64,000 nucleotides of DNA from Desulfovibrio aminophilus DSM 12254 (GCF_000422565.1 NZ_KE383876.1:158803-222802); one strand, 5' to 3'; numbered from the stretch's first letter, positions 8,367 through 19,691 are shown. A program made the numbers and translations. Notes: generated from the sequence alone by a model not told the origin.

Positions 8367-8717
8367 CTACATGGGCACGACTTCCGGCGGGGAGGTGGGC
8401 TTCACGCCCGACCCCGTGGAAGCGGTCACGGCCGGGGAGATGATCCGGTCGTCCTGCTTGACCCGGCCGTAGGTGCGGGGGTGGTAGCCCTCCTCGGGCA
8501 GGTCCAGGGCCCGGCGCACGATCTCGCGGGCCGTGAGAACCCGATCCGGGTGCTCGAGCACGCAGACCTGATGGCCGCCCGCGAAGCTGTTCAGGCTCGT
8601 GACCCTGGCGGGGCCTTTGGCCCGCAGGACCACCCGGCCCTGGCCCAGGTAGTAGCCCTGGATTTCGCGGAGGGGACGGCGGGAGACGATGAGGGCGCCG
8701 ACGGGGATGCTTTCCAT
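8367..8717 (-). CDS. Hypothetical protein, 116 residues
   Basis: The start at 8717 is backed by AGGAG 7 nt upstream. The protein is basic in the N-terminal half (SRRPLREIQGYYLGQGRVVLRAKG), with a hydrophobic, glycine-containing core and a disordered proline/serine-rich tail. There is no signal peptide and only one cysteine. I do not recognise a family. It is monocistronic in a minus-strand stretch. It is real judging by ribosome site and codon use, but unassigned. Confidence 0.55.
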   Translation of the reverse strand: MESIPVGALIVSRRPLREIQGYYLGQGRVVLRAKGPARVTSLNSFAGGHQVCVLEHPDRVLTAREIVRRALDLPEEGYHPRTYGRVKQDDRIISPAVTASTGSGVKPTSPPEVVPM

Positions 8718-8844
8718 TGGGGACTCCTGTTGTCTCGTCCTTCAAGGGGACGCCGTGGACAGGCGGGAAATGCGCCAAACAACACGCCTGAGCATGTTCT
8801 AAGGCATCCCCGGGATGCGCGCAAGGCCGGGCCCGGAAAAAGCG

Positions 8845-9045
8845 TCAGCTCTTGGCCAGGGGATCGGCGATCAGGCGCTGAACCCGCTCCAGGGTCAACC
8901 GATGCGCCTCCAGGGCCGGGGGCCCGGCCTGCTCCCGCACGGCGCCCAGGGCGCGTGCGGCCTCCTCGGCGCTGGGCGCGGCCTGACCGCGCTCGGTGAG
9001 GTTCGGGGTCTGGACCGGCGACGCGGGGGTGATGGTCATGCTCAT
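8845..9045 (-). CDS. Hypothetical small protein, 66 residues
   Basis: ATG at 9045 is preceded by an excellent CCAAGGAGGCGG ribosome site. The protein begins MSMTITPASPVQTPN, is disordered for about 25 residues, then predicted helical (AEEAARALGAVREQAG ... RLTLERVQRLIADPLAKS). It has no cysteines and no membrane helix. The layout recalls small flagellar or anti-sigma-like proteins, but nothing specific supports that, so it is left unassigned. Confidence 0.5.
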   Translation of the reverse strand: MSMTITPASPVQTPNLTERGQAAPSAEEAARALGAVREQAGPPALEAHRLTLERVQRLIADPLAKS

Positions 9046-9150
9046 GTTTTTCCGCCTCCTTGGCGCAAGAAAAATAAAGCAAGGACCATGCGCGAAACAA
9101 AAAACCGAATGATTCCGCCACGAACCCTCTCCCCTCCCCGGCAATTCCTT

Positions 9151-9244
9151 CCGGCTTCGCCGGATTTCAGAAAGGCGAAGAGGGGCGGCGGGAGGGCGGC
9201 CCCATGAGAAAGAATCCCGCCTTTCCGTAGACCGGCGAAGCCGG
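9151..9244. repeat. 94-bp direct repeat, copy A
   Basis: Begins CCGGCTTCGCCGG and ends CCGGCGAAGCCGG. It is about 95% identical (5 differences by eye) to 11784-11877. It sits just downstream of the DUF89-ferredoxin gene; together with copy B it brackets the 9.25-11.43 kb operon. Confidence 0.85.
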
Positions 9245-9247
9245 ACC

Positions 9248-9658
9248 TCATTTCGTCAATGAAATCGCCCCGTGCGGACATTTGGCGGCGCAGACGCCGC
9301 AGCCGACGCATATGCCCTCATCGACGACGGCCGTGCCCCCGCGCAGGCTGATCGCGCCCAGGGGGCACAGGTCGACGCACGTTCCGCAGCCGTCGCAGGC
9401 CGCCGGATCGACCAGCGCATGCCCCCGGCCGCCGGGAGCGGCCTTGCCGGGACGCCGGGTTTGCGGGACGGCTCCGGGTTCCCCCGGGGAAGACGGCAGG
9501 CCCGCCCCGGACCCGTTCCCCCAGGCGGACGCCTGGCCCCGACCACCGCCCAGACCTCGACCTCCTCCCAGGCCCCGGCCGCCGCCCTTGCCGCAGCCGC
9601 CCCTGCCCGCTCCCGGACGTCGGGGCGAGGCCTCGATCCGGGGAAATCCCATGCTCAT
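9248..9658 (-). other. Possible internally started ferredoxin product (136 residues)
   Basis: Within the DUF89 fusion, AGGAGG sits 5-6 nt before an in-frame ATG (start MSMGFPRIEA). The resulting protein would be a Gly-rich N-terminus (like DUF5320-type leaders) plus a 2x[4Fe-4S] ferredoxin. This is either a second product of the same frame or a remnant of two once separate genes. Confidence 0.5.
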
Positions 9659-10558
9659 GCCTGCCTCCTGATGGCTGATGCGTCCGGACCCGGCCCGTCC
9701 CGTCTTGCGCAGCAAGGCGTGGGCCCCGAGCGGCAGTCCCGAGCGACCCGCGATGACGCCGCACTTCACCTTGAACAGAAAAAAGATCTCCCGCTCCGCA
9801 TCGCACAGCGTTTCATAATTTCCCTGGCCCTTGGCCAGGACCATGTCGGCGGCGTCGAAGGCCTCCCGGAACGCCGCGCCGCATTCGCGCAGAACGGTTC
9901 CCGGCGCGTCCGACCCGTTGTCGATGACCCGCGCCAGGCCATTGAGACCGACCTCGCGGGCGTCGTGCAGCGTCGCGTCGTTGAGGATCGACGCGCCGCG
10001 CACCGCGACCGTCACCCGCTCCGGGCCCAGCCGTTCCACAAGCAGCCGGTCGAAGGCGATCTCCCCGGCGTTGTCCGCGAGGTAGAGGATCGAATCCGCC
10101 CGGGCCGCCGACTCGATGAAGGCATCCAGATCGCCGAGGCAGCCGGTCGAAAGCGACTGGCGGACCGCCTCCCTGGCCTCGGGCAGCCCGACCTCGGCGT
10201 TCACCCCCATGTCGAGCACGTTGCCCGCGATGGCCAGCAGGGCCGCGATCCGCACGGGATCGTCCGCCCGCTCCACCGTCTCCCGCAATTCCGCCGCCAG
10301 GGCGACGCCCAGGGCGTTCATCCGCTCCTTGGCCTCCCGGTAGGGGTCGGCCACCCCGGTCAGCTCGCGCAGTTTCCTGTGCATGAGCCGCACGAACTCC
10401 GGCGGCGTGGAGTCGAAGTCCGCCTCCGCCGCCGAGCGCAGGAAAAAGCGCACCATCCGCTCATGCAGCGCCGGATCGTCCGTGGCCAGCCGGACGCAGG
10501 CCAGAATGTTCCGCGCCAGGCACGGGATGCAGTCGATGGCCGTCCTCATGGCATTCAC
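9248..10558 (-). CDS. DUF89 (ARMT1-like) protein fused to a glycine-rich 2x[4Fe-4S] ferredoxin
   Basis: 436 residues in one frame. Residues 1 to about 290 are a DUF89 metal-dependent phosphatase-type domain (DCIPCLARN near the start, LYLADNAGEIAFDR, AKGQGNYETL), a family that dephosphorylates damaged metabolites. Residues 300-380 are Gly/Arg/Pro-rich, and the last 60 hold two ferredoxin motifs (CDGCGTCVDLC and CVGCGVCAAKC). DUF89 proteins normally end near residue 290, so this is a fusion. Exactly at the junction a strong ribosome site and ATG (9658) lie in frame, so the ferredoxin part may also be made separately. The start overlaps the scaffold gene stop by 4 nt. The pairing with NifU- and CGGC-type proteins suggests iron-sulfur or metal-cofactor work. 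Confidence 0.78.
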   Translation of the reverse strand: MNAMRTAIDCIPCLARNILACVRLATDDPALHERMVRFFLRSAAEADFDSTPPEFVRLMHRKLRELTGVADPYREAKERMNALGVALAAELRETVERADDPVRIAALLAIAGNVLDMGVNAEVGLPEAREAVRQSLSTGCLGDLDAFIESAARADSILYLADNAGEIAFDRLLVERLGPERVTVAVRGASILNDATLHDAREVGLNGLARVIDNGSDAPGTVLRECGAAFREAFDAADMVLAKGQGNYETLCDAEREIFFLFKVKCGVIAGRSGLPLGAHALLRKTGRAGSGRISHQEAGMSMGFPRIEASPRRPGAGRGGCGKGGGRGLGGGRGLGGGRGQASAWGNGSGAGLPSSPGEPGAVPQTRRPGKAAPGGRGHALVDPAACDGCGTCVDLCPLGAISLRGGTAVVDEGICVGCGVCAAKCPHGAISLTK

Positions 10559-11031
10559 GCGCCTTGCTCTTCGCCGTCTCCAGCGTCCCCACCGTGCCTC
10601 CGGGCCTGGCGGACGAAATAGTCATTGGCCGCCGCGGCCAGGGTTCTGGCCGCCAGAAACGCGCAGTGCTCATGGTCGTCGGGGAGCTTGCCCGCGACGG
10701 CCAGGATGCTCTCCCCGGCGAAGTCCAGCAACTCCTCGGCGGATTTTCCCCTCGCCAGCTCCGCCGCGATGGCGCCGCAGATCACGCTGGGGCCGCAGCC
10801 GTCGGTCCAGAAGGCGGAATCCACCACCAGCCGGTCCACGATCTGCAACTGGATCCTCATGCCGTCGCCGCAGGTTCCCCGCAGCGAGGCCTCGCCGTCT
10901 GGATCGGGCAGCGTCCCGAAGGACGGGGGAGCCAGCCAGCGGTGATAGGCGTCTTCCCCCAGCGCCTGCCGAGCGTCCGCGAACGCGCTGTCCTGAATCT
11001 CGCGGGCAACGGCGTCCAAGTCCTTCTTCAT
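10555..11031 (-). CDS. NifU/IscU-like iron-sulfur cluster scaffold protein
   Basis: 158 residues. Cysteines in GTCGDGM, TDGCGPSVICGA and HEHCAFLA occupy the three-cysteine pattern of IscU/NifU N-terminal scaffolds (C-G-D, then C-x5-C, then a later C). Such proteins assemble and hand over [Fe-S] clusters. The start is ATG at 11031 with GGAG upstream. Its last 4 nt overlap the DUF89-ferredoxin gene, so the two are co-translated. The early part (residues 1-50) differs from housekeeping IscU, so it is likely a specialised paralogue. Confidence 0.8.
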   Translation of the reverse strand: MKKDLDAVAREIQDSAFADARQALGEDAYHRWLAPPSFGTLPDPDGEASLRGTCGDGMRIQLQIVDRLVVDSAFWTDGCGPSVICGAIAAELARGKSAEELLDFAGESILAVAGKLPDDHEHCAFLAARTLAAAANDYFVRQARRHGGDAGDGEEQGA

Positions 11032-11048
11032 AAACGGCTCCAGTGGAT

Positions 11049-11426
11049 TCACCCCACGGTTTCGGGCTGGTACCCCTTCGGGAGGTGGGCCGTCCCCTTG
11101 ACGCAGCGGACCCCGGCCTCCTCCGCCACGCGCCGCATCAGCGCGTCGAAATCGCCGCAGAAGCCGCCGCCGAACAGCCATTCCCCATCCGCCTTGCGCG
11201 CGAAGGCGCAGGTGCACCAATGGATGACCTCCGCGCCCTTGGACTTCAAAATCCGGGCAGCGTTCACGGCGTTGTCGCCCGGGCAGCGGCAGGTGAACAG
11301 CCCGACGAGTTCCGGGTCCGGCACGGAGGCGAACCCGTTGGTCGATGCCGCCAAGCTGACGAGGCAGCCGGTGAGCGGACACCGGGATTCATTCTTCTCG
11401 CAACGGATCAGGCCGATCTTCGTCAT
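11049..11426 (-). CDS. CGGC-domain protein
   Basis: 125 residues beginning MTKIGLIRCEKNESRCPLTGC, typical of CGGC-domain proteins: small cysteine/histidine-rich, possibly metal-binding. Further cysteine motifs are FTCRCPGD, HWCTCAF and FCGDF. No catalytic role is known. It is the first gene of the operon CGGC - NifU-like - DUF89/ferredoxin, 17 nt before the scaffold gene. The cysteine content supports a role in metal or cluster handling. Confidence 0.8.
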   Translation of the reverse strand: MTKIGLIRCEKNESRCPLTGCLVSLAASTNGFASVPDPELVGLFTCRCPGDNAVNAARILKSKGAEVIHWCTCAFARKADGEWLFGGGFCGDFDALMRRVAEEAGVRCVKGTAHLPKGYQPETVG

Positions 11427-11878
11427 GAAACCCTCCTCGTCTTCGGCCGGCCCGCGCCACGCGGACCATTGCCGCCGAAGCAGTCTACAAGGGCAGCAAG
11501 ACCGATGCCAGAATGGAAAGCATGGAATATCAGCATGTTGTCAAGAAATGGGGATCGGACAGGCTTGAAACGCGCCCCCTTTCCACCCGCCCTTCCGCCC
11601 GGGACTGGACCCTTCGCGCGGGCGGAACGCCGGAGCGGCGGTGGAACAAGGCGGCCGGAACATGCGCGCGACGGCTCCACCGGCGGCGCGGGGCCCAAAG
11701 AGCCGTTCATGGCGCGAAACACGCCCACATCGACGCCAAGGGATCAAAACGCGCCCATGCGGCGCTCCACGCGCCGGGGCGGCCCGGCTTCGCCGGATTT
11801 CAGAAAGACGAGGAGAGGCGACGGGAGGGCGGCCCCATGAGAAAGAATCCCGCCTTCCCGTAGACCGGCGAAGCCGGC
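11427..11878. other. 452-nt intergenic region, no convincing gene
   Basis: Holds the upstream region of the CGGC operon, a purine-rich stretch around 11500-11560 and 94-bp repeat copy B (11784-11877). Reading frames here lack ribosome sites and resemble no known protein. A promoter for the minus-strand operon is expected near 11440-11560 but I see no good -35/-10 pair. Confidence 0.5.
11784..11877. repeat. 94-bp direct repeat, copy B
   Basis: Same length and ends as copy A (9151-9244). It lies directly behind the 3' end of the hybrid kinase gene. The two copies are in direct orientation, 2.6 kb apart. Confidence 0.85.
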
Positions 11879-14992
<3,114 letters not shown>

Positions 14993-15308
14993 AACTCCCA
15001 GGTTTGACGGGACGCCCCGGGGACTGCCCCGGGACTCGCCTCTTGCCTTATCAAAATGACGACCGCTTGCAAGGCCCGCCGAAACGGGATTCCGGGACGA
15101 TTCCCGTCCCGGGCGCTTGACAGCCGAGGCCTGAACGATTTATGGGAAAACTGACATAATGATTGTCCCCCTCGCGCCGCCGGCCCCCCTTCACTCCGGC
15201 GACGCTTTCCGAGACGGCGGGAGCCATGACTGGCGGTTCCCGCCGTTTCCGTTTTCCGCCCCGGACCATTGACAGGCTCGCCGAATTGGGGAAGATCGCC
15301 CCAGAACC
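14993..15308. other. Divergent control region between kinase and sigma-54 activator
   Basis: No gene is seen. CATAAT at 15155-15160 is a possible plus-strand -10 with only a weak -35 upstream, and TTGACA-like sequence occurs near 15117 and 15271. I see no sigma-54 TGGCAC-N5-TTGC element. Confidence 0.4.
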
Positions 15309-16718
15309 ATGAAAACCATACTCGTGTGCGGCGACCCCGCCGCCGACTATTCCGCCGTGGAGCGCTGCTACGAGGACGAATGCCGCGTGGAGCGCTTCGC
15401 GTCCAAGGCTCCGTTCCAGAAGGCCCTGGCCGGGCACCCGGACCTGGCCTTCATCGACGTGCGCTTCCTGGGCGAGGGCCCGGGCCGGGGTTCGGAACGC
15501 CACTACGAGCGCGACCTCACGGCCTTCGCGGAGCTGGCCCCGCAGACCCCGGTGTTCGTGCTCTGCCAGCCGGAGCTGACCCGCGAGGCGGTCAAGGCCG
15601 TGAAGGCCGGGGCGGCCAACTATCTCATCCTGCCCCTGGACGCGACCGAGATCGCCTACGTCACCGAAAGCCTGGAGGAACTGAACCAGCTCCAGCACGA
15701 GCTGGACTACCTGCGCGGGCGGTTCTGGAAAAAAGACCCCGACGACGTGACCCAGACCAACTCCCCGGTCATGCGCGAGGTCTTCCGCAAGCTCCGGCGG
15801 GTGGCCCCCACGCGGACCACGGTGCTGCTCACCGGCGAGACCGGCGTGGGCAAGGGCACCATGGCCCGGCTGGTGCACCTGCACTCCAACCGCGCGGCCA
15901 AGCCGTTCATCGCGGTGCATTGCGGAGCCATCCCGGAAACGCTCATCGAGAGCGAGCTGTTCGGTCATGAGAAGGGGGCCTTCACCGGGGCCGTGCGCCA
16001 GAAGCTCGGCAAGTTCGAGATCGCCTCCGGCGGGACCATCTTCCTGGACGAGGTGGGCACCCTGCCGCCCTCCTCCCAGGTCAAGCTCCTGGGCGTGCTC
16101 CAGGACCGGAGCTTCCAGCGCGTGGGCGGCGAACGGGACATCGAGGCCAACGTGCGGATCATCGCGGCCACCAACGAGAACCTCAAGCAGCTCTGCCGCG
16201 CGGACAAGTTCCGCACGGACCTCTTCTACCGCCTGAACGTCTTCCCGGTGGAGCTGCCGCCGCTGCGCGAACGGGTGGAGGACATTCCGCTCATCGCGGC
16301 CGGAATCCTGGCCCGGATCAAGCGCACCGACCCCTCGGACATCCGAGGCTTCGCGCCCTCGGTTCTGGAGGCCTTCCGGCTCTATCCCTGGCCGGGCAAC
16401 GTCCGTGAGCTGGAGAACGTCATCGAACGGGCCTACATCCTGGAGTCCTCGGACCTGCTGGGCCCCGAGAGCTTCCCGGCCGAGATGTTCGCCGAGGAGG
16501 CCGCCTCCACCCTGCTGCCCGTGGACCCCAGCCTGCCGCTCTCCGAGGCCCGGCGGCGCTACGTGGACGACATGGAGGAGCGCTACCTGCGCGAGGTGCT
16601 GACCCGGCACAAGGGCCGCATCGCGGACACGGCCAAGCACGCGGGCATCACCACCCGCCAGCTGCACAAGCTCATGACCCGCCACGGCCTGAAAAAGGAA
16701 AGCTTCAAAGGATCTTAA
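15309..16718 (+). CDS. Sigma-54-dependent transcriptional activator with receiver domain (NtrC type)
   Basis: 469 residues. An N-terminal receiver-like domain (Asp about 50 in LAFIDVRF, but with atypical flanks) is followed by an AAA+ domain with Walker A GETGVGKG (about 176-183; the usual form is GETGTGKE), GAFTGA sigma-54 contact loop (about 223-228), Walker B TIFLDEVG and R-finger region. A C-terminal Fis-type helix-turn-helix follows (GRIADTAKHAGITTRQLHKL). It remodels sigma-54 polymerase at its target promoters. It is divergent from the hybrid kinase, which probably controls it. The short ATG-proximal region has no strong ribosome site. Confidence 0.9.
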   Translation: MKTILVCGDPAADYSAVERCYEDECRVERFASKAPFQKALAGHPDLAFIDVRFLGEGPGRGSERHYERDLTAFAELAPQTPVFVLCQPELTREAVKAVKAGAANYLILPLDATEIAYVTESLEELNQLQHELDYLRGRFWKKDPDDVTQTNSPVMREVFRKLRRVAPTRTTVLLTGETGVGKGTMARLVHLHSNRAAKPFIAVHCGAIPETLIESELFGHEKGAFTGAVRQKLGKFEIASGGTIFLDEVGTLPPSSQVKLLGVLQDRSFQRVGGERDIEANVRIIAATNENLKQLCRADKFRTDLFYRLNVFPVELPPLRERVEDIPLIAAGILARIKRTDPSDIRGFAPSVLEAFRLYPWPGNVRELENVIERAYILESSDLLGPESFPAEMFAEEAASTLLPVDPSLPLSEARRRYVDDMEERYLREVLTRHKGRIADTAKHAGITTRQLHKLMTRHGLKKESFKGS

Positions 16719-16817
16719 TTGACACTAAAATAATGATTATAGACTATTGCCGCACATTAAACGGTTTTATTATTCCCCGCTTGCTCGCGCAACACGACTC
16801 ATGATATGTGACAGCTT

Positions 16818-17360
16818 ATGGCAACCATTCCTTACAGGTCGCCCCGCAAATTCAGACAAATTCAAAGGTTGCGTGGGACTCGAACAGGCGAGTTTATTTT
16901 TTTCACACGTAAAAAGCTTAAACGCAAATCCTTCACTAAAACCAATGAAAATGAAAGATACCTCACGACAAGGAAAGAACTCAACGATATAGAAACGAAC
17001 CAATCAAATCTATTTGATAAATATCTACTAACTCTCTCTTCTTCGTTTTTAGCATTTTCATTAACTTTTTTTTGGAAGAAAGAAAATTTTGATATATTAG
17101 CTAATAAAGATTACTTCATTTCTTCTTCTTTATTTTTTATGTTCGCAGTATTATCTACATTGCTATCATTGTATGGATCGTTTTCATGTTGTGCAAAAAA
17201 TAGAGCCGAGCTTGATTATTACTATCTAATAAAAAATGAAGTCATAGGAAAGTATTCATCACTGTGGCACTGTATTATACCAAGACTAAATACATTTTCT
17301 TTTTTATCATTTATAAGTGGCATTATTTCTCTAATTCTCTTTGCTGCAAGCAACTTATAA
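16818..17360 (+). CDS. AT-rich gene for small multi-helix membrane protein
   Basis: 180 residues with base and codon use (AAA, TTT, AAT, TTA) completely unlike the neighbours. Three hydrophobic segments lie at about 68-86, 98-122 and 155-178, with a charged N-terminal helix (NENERYLTTRKELNDIE) before the first. No family is recognised with certainty; the two-helix hairpin after an amphipathic helix is reminiscent of SLATT-type effector membrane proteins. The ATG at 16818 lacks a ribosome site, and the natural N-terminus may be near residue 45. It heads a three-gene unit with two tiny proline-rich proteins and is very likely horizontally acquired. Confidence 0.62.
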   Translation: MATIPYRSPRKFRQIQRLRGTRTGEFIFFTRKKLKRKSFTKTNENERYLTTRKELNDIETNQSNLFDKYLLTLSSSFLAFSLTFFWKKENFDILANKDYFISSSLFFMFAVLSTLLSLYGSFSCCAKNRAELDYYYLIKNEVIGKYSSLWHCIIPRLNTFSFLSFISGIISLILFAASNL

Positions 17361-17385
17361 CATAATAACACAAGAGAGGACAAAA

Positions 17386-17508
17386 ATGGGAAAGGAGCCT
17401 TCCCCTCCGACTCCTCCGAAATCGCCTGGAGGACAAAGCCAGCCAACACCCTCCACGGGTAAAACACCTCCGCAACCCCCACTGCCTCCTGTGAGGAAAC
17501 CAAAATGA
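17386..17508 (+). CDS. Tiny proline-rich protein, 40 residues
   Basis: ATG at 17386 has AGAGAGGA 5 nt upstream. 15 of 40 residues are proline, with PPTPP, TPPQPP and LPPV motifs between basic residues (starts MGKEPSPP, ends VRKPK). No hydrophobic segment and no cysteine, so it is a disordered cytoplasmic peptide. Its TGA overlaps the ATG of the next mini-gene (ATGA). It could bind a partner through PxxP-like contacts, perhaps the membrane protein encoded 25 nt upstream. Confidence 0.6.
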   Translation: MGKEPSPPTPPKSPGGQSQPTPSTGKTPPQPPLPPVRKPK

Positions 17509-17651
17509 CAGTAAAAAAAAGCGGCAAAGTCTCGGACGGAACAAATCCTCCCCAGCCCCCAATCCGCCCTTCTGGCCGAGAAGGTACTCGTGGAATCACT
17601 CCACCGCAACCCAGCAGCAAATCAACAGATAAAAACAGCGCTAAAAAATAG
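17505..17651 (+). CDS. Tiny proline-rich basic protein, 48 residues
   Basis: Begins MTVKKSGKVSDG, with PPQPP and TPPQP motifs matching the TPPQPP motif of the preceding mini-protein and a lysine/serine-rich tail. GAGGAAA lies 7-8 nt before the ATG, which overlaps the previous stop by 4 nt, so the two are translationally coupled. The shared motif suggests an ancient duplication or a common binding partner. The gene ends 37 nt before a strong terminator. Confidence 0.6.
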   Translation: MTVKKSGKVSDGTNPPQPPIRPSGREGTRGITPPQPSSKSTDKNSAKK

Positions 17652-17687
17652 CGAAAAAAGACGATTGCAACTCAACCTGTGTGCGAA

Positions 17688-17727
17688 AAAGAAGGCCGGA
17701 CCCCTCGCGGAGTCCGGCCTTCTTTAT
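17688..17727 (+). terminator. Terminator closing the AT-rich islet
   Basis: Perfect 14-bp stem AAAGAAGGCCGGAC / GTCCGGCCTTCTTT. The tail ATATG is short of T, but the stem is strong. It may also serve the converging SulP gene. Confidence 0.8.
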
Positions 17728-17749
17728 ATGCTTATCGGGAGCCACCCAG

Positions 17750-17819
17750 CCTTTCCGTAAACCCCCGGGGGGGAGCCTCCCGGCCTTTCTATAAACCCCC
17801 GAAGGGGGCCGAAGGGGGG
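17750..17819. repeat. Dispersed CCCCGAAGGGG-type hairpin repeats
   Basis: Two GCCTTTC-(TATAA/CGTAA)ACCCCC units with CCCCCGAAGGGGG hairpins directly behind the SulP gene. Confidence 0.6.
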
Positions 17820-19490
17820 CTACATGGGCTGGAGGGTGCCCTTGACGGGCCGGTGTTCGGCGGCGCGGGCGGCGCGGGCGGCGCGGAGGTCTTCCTCGGC
17901 CAGCCGCAGGGCCTCGGCCAGGGCCGGTTCGTGCTCGGTGTACATGCAGTCCTCGGGCAGCAGGGCGCCAAAGCCCAGCTCCAGGAGGCGTTTGCGATGC
18001 TGGTCGGTCACGGCCAGGAGCACGGCCACATGGGCGTCGCGCATGCGTTCGACCATCTCGCCCAGGGCGAAGATGGCCGAGAGGTCCATGAAGGGCACCT
18101 TGAGACAGTTGATGACCAGGACCCGGGTTCCGGCCAGCTTGGCCACGGCGTCCTGCATGGAGGCCGAGGTGCCGAAGAAGAAGGGCCCGCTGACCGTGAC
18201 CACGCGCACGGCGAAGTCCGTGACGGCCTGGAGCCCGCGCTCCTCGGAGAGCCTGCCGTTGAACTCCTCCTCGCCCTGGATGTCGATGCTCGACTGGCGG
18301 GTGATGCGGTAGGTCAGGAGCAGGGAGGCCAGGGTCACGCCCGCGGCCACGGCCACGATGAGGTCCACGAAGACGGTGATGGCGAAGACCGTGACCATGA
18401 CGGCCAGGTCCTGGCGCGGGGCGCGGCGCAGGATGCCGAGCATGCGGTAGTCCAGGATGTCCACGCCGACCTTGACCAGGATGCCCGCCAGCACGGGCAT
18501 GGGGATGCGCGAGGCCAGGGGGCCGAGGCCCAGGAGCACGGCCAGCAGGAGCACGGCGTGGACGGCTCCGGCCAAGCGGGTGGTGCCGCCGGCCTTGATG
18601 TTCACCACGGTGCGCATGGTCGCGCCGGCGCCGGGGATGCCGCCGACCAGGCCGCAGAGCATATTGCCCAGGCCCTGGCCCAGGAGTTCGCGGTTGGGGT
18701 TGTGGCGCTCCTTGGTCATGGAGTCGGCCACCAGGGAGGTCAACAGGGTGTCCATGGTGCCGAGCACGGCCAGGGCCAGGGCGTAGCCCAAAATCTCGCG
18801 CAGCCTGCCGGGGTTGAAGGCGGGCAGATGCAGCTCGGGCAGGCCTTGGGGAATCGCGCCGATGGTGGCCACGTCCAGGCCCAGGATGACGGAGACGAGG
18901 GTGCCCGCGATGAGCGCGATGAGCGGCGAGGGCAGGACGCGGGAGATGCGCGCCGGGGTGAGAAAGACGATGGACATGGCCAGGGCGCCCAGGAACAGGC
19001 TGGACAGGCTCGTTTGGGCCAGGGCCGGGCCAAGGGTCAGGACGCTCTGCAGGGGCGAGGACACGGAGTGCGCGCCCAGGAGCGGGTGGATCTGGAGCAG
19101 GATGATGATGACCCCGATGCCGCTCATGAAGCCGGAAATGACCGGATAGGGGATGAAGCGCACGAAGCGGCCCACGCGGATGACGCCCAGGACCATCTGA
19201 AGGACGCCGGAGAGGGCCACGGCCATCATGACCGAGGGCAGATCGCCCTGGAAGGCCACCAGGGCGGCGGCCATGACCACGGTCATGGGGCCGGTGGGGC
19301 CGGAAATCTGGGTGGGCGTGCCGCCGAACACGGCGGCGAAGAATCCGAGAACCATGGCCCCGTAGAGGCCCGCGGCGGCTCCAGCGCCGCTCGCCACACC
19401 AAAGGCCAGGGCCAGGGGCAGGGCGACGATGCCCGCGGTGACGCCGCCGAAAAGATCGCCGCGCAGCCGCGCGGCCAAGCCGGATTGCAT
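17820..19490 (-). CDS. SulP-family inorganic anion transporter with STAS domain
   Basis: 556 residues. About 12 or more membrane helices carry the SulP hallmarks ISGPTGPMTVVMA near the start and GGIPGAGATMRTVVNI in the middle, followed by a cytoplasmic STAS domain (about residues 420-530, ending with VLVINCLKVPFMDLSA). The family carries sulfate, bicarbonate or other anions; sulfate uptake is plausible in a sulfate reducer but not proven. ATG 19490 is chosen (GAGGGAG upstream); in-frame ATGs farther up (19523 and beyond) lack ribosome sites. Upstream palindromes (19661-19833) may control it. Confidence 0.88.
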   Translation of the reverse strand: MQSGLAARLRGDLFGGVTAGIVALPLALAFGVASGAGAAAGLYGAMVLGFFAAVFGGTPTQISGPTGPMTVVMAAALVAFQGDLPSVMMAVALSGVLQMVLGVIRVGRFVRFIPYPVISGFMSGIGVIIILLQIHPLLGAHSVSSPLQSVLTLGPALAQTSLSSLFLGALAMSIVFLTPARISRVLPSPLIALIAGTLVSVILGLDVATIGAIPQGLPELHLPAFNPGRLREILGYALALAVLGTMDTLLTSLVADSMTKERHNPNRELLGQGLGNMLCGLVGGIPGAGATMRTVVNIKAGGTTRLAGAVHAVLLLAVLLGLGPLASRIPMPVLAGILVKVGVDILDYRMLGILRRAPRQDLAVMVTVFAITVFVDLIVAVAAGVTLASLLLTYRITRQSSIDIQGEEEFNGRLSEERGLQAVTDFAVRVVTVSGPFFFGTSASMQDAVAKLAGTRVLVINCLKVPFMDLSAIFALGEMVERMRDAHVAVLLAVTDQHRKRLLELGFGALLPEDCMYTEHEPALAEALRLAEEDLRAARAARAAEHRPVKGTLQPM

Positions 19491-19660
19491 AAGGCGAACT
19501 CCCTCGCCGCCAGGGCGGCGCATCAATATGGTTTCACGCGCCCGGAACGCGGGCGCAAAACCCGTCCGGCATATGCCCGCCGCATGGTTTCGTCCAGCCT
19601 GATGCAAATCTTTCGAAAAGCTCCGTCCACCAAGGGTCGCCGAGGATCATTCGGATTAAT

Positions 19661-19679
19661 TCGGAACTTGTTGTTCCGA
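19661..19679. promoter_or_regulatory. Palindromic operator, copy 1
   Basis: TCGGAACTTGTTGTTCCGA: perfect 7-bp arms around 5 nt. Nearest of the three to SulP (171 nt from its ATG). Confidence 0.65.
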
Positions 19680-19691
19680 TAGGTGCATGAG

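Noticed and set aside
11423-11840. Open frames in the 452-nt gap
   Set aside because: They have no ribosome sites, no recognisable motifs, and the codon use of GC-rich noncoding DNA.
16860-16890. tRNA-like fragment (GGGACTCGAAC) at the start of the AT-rich islet, as a possible integration site
   Set aside because: Only part of a T-arm fits and the stem does not pair; there is no second copy at the other end and no integrase.
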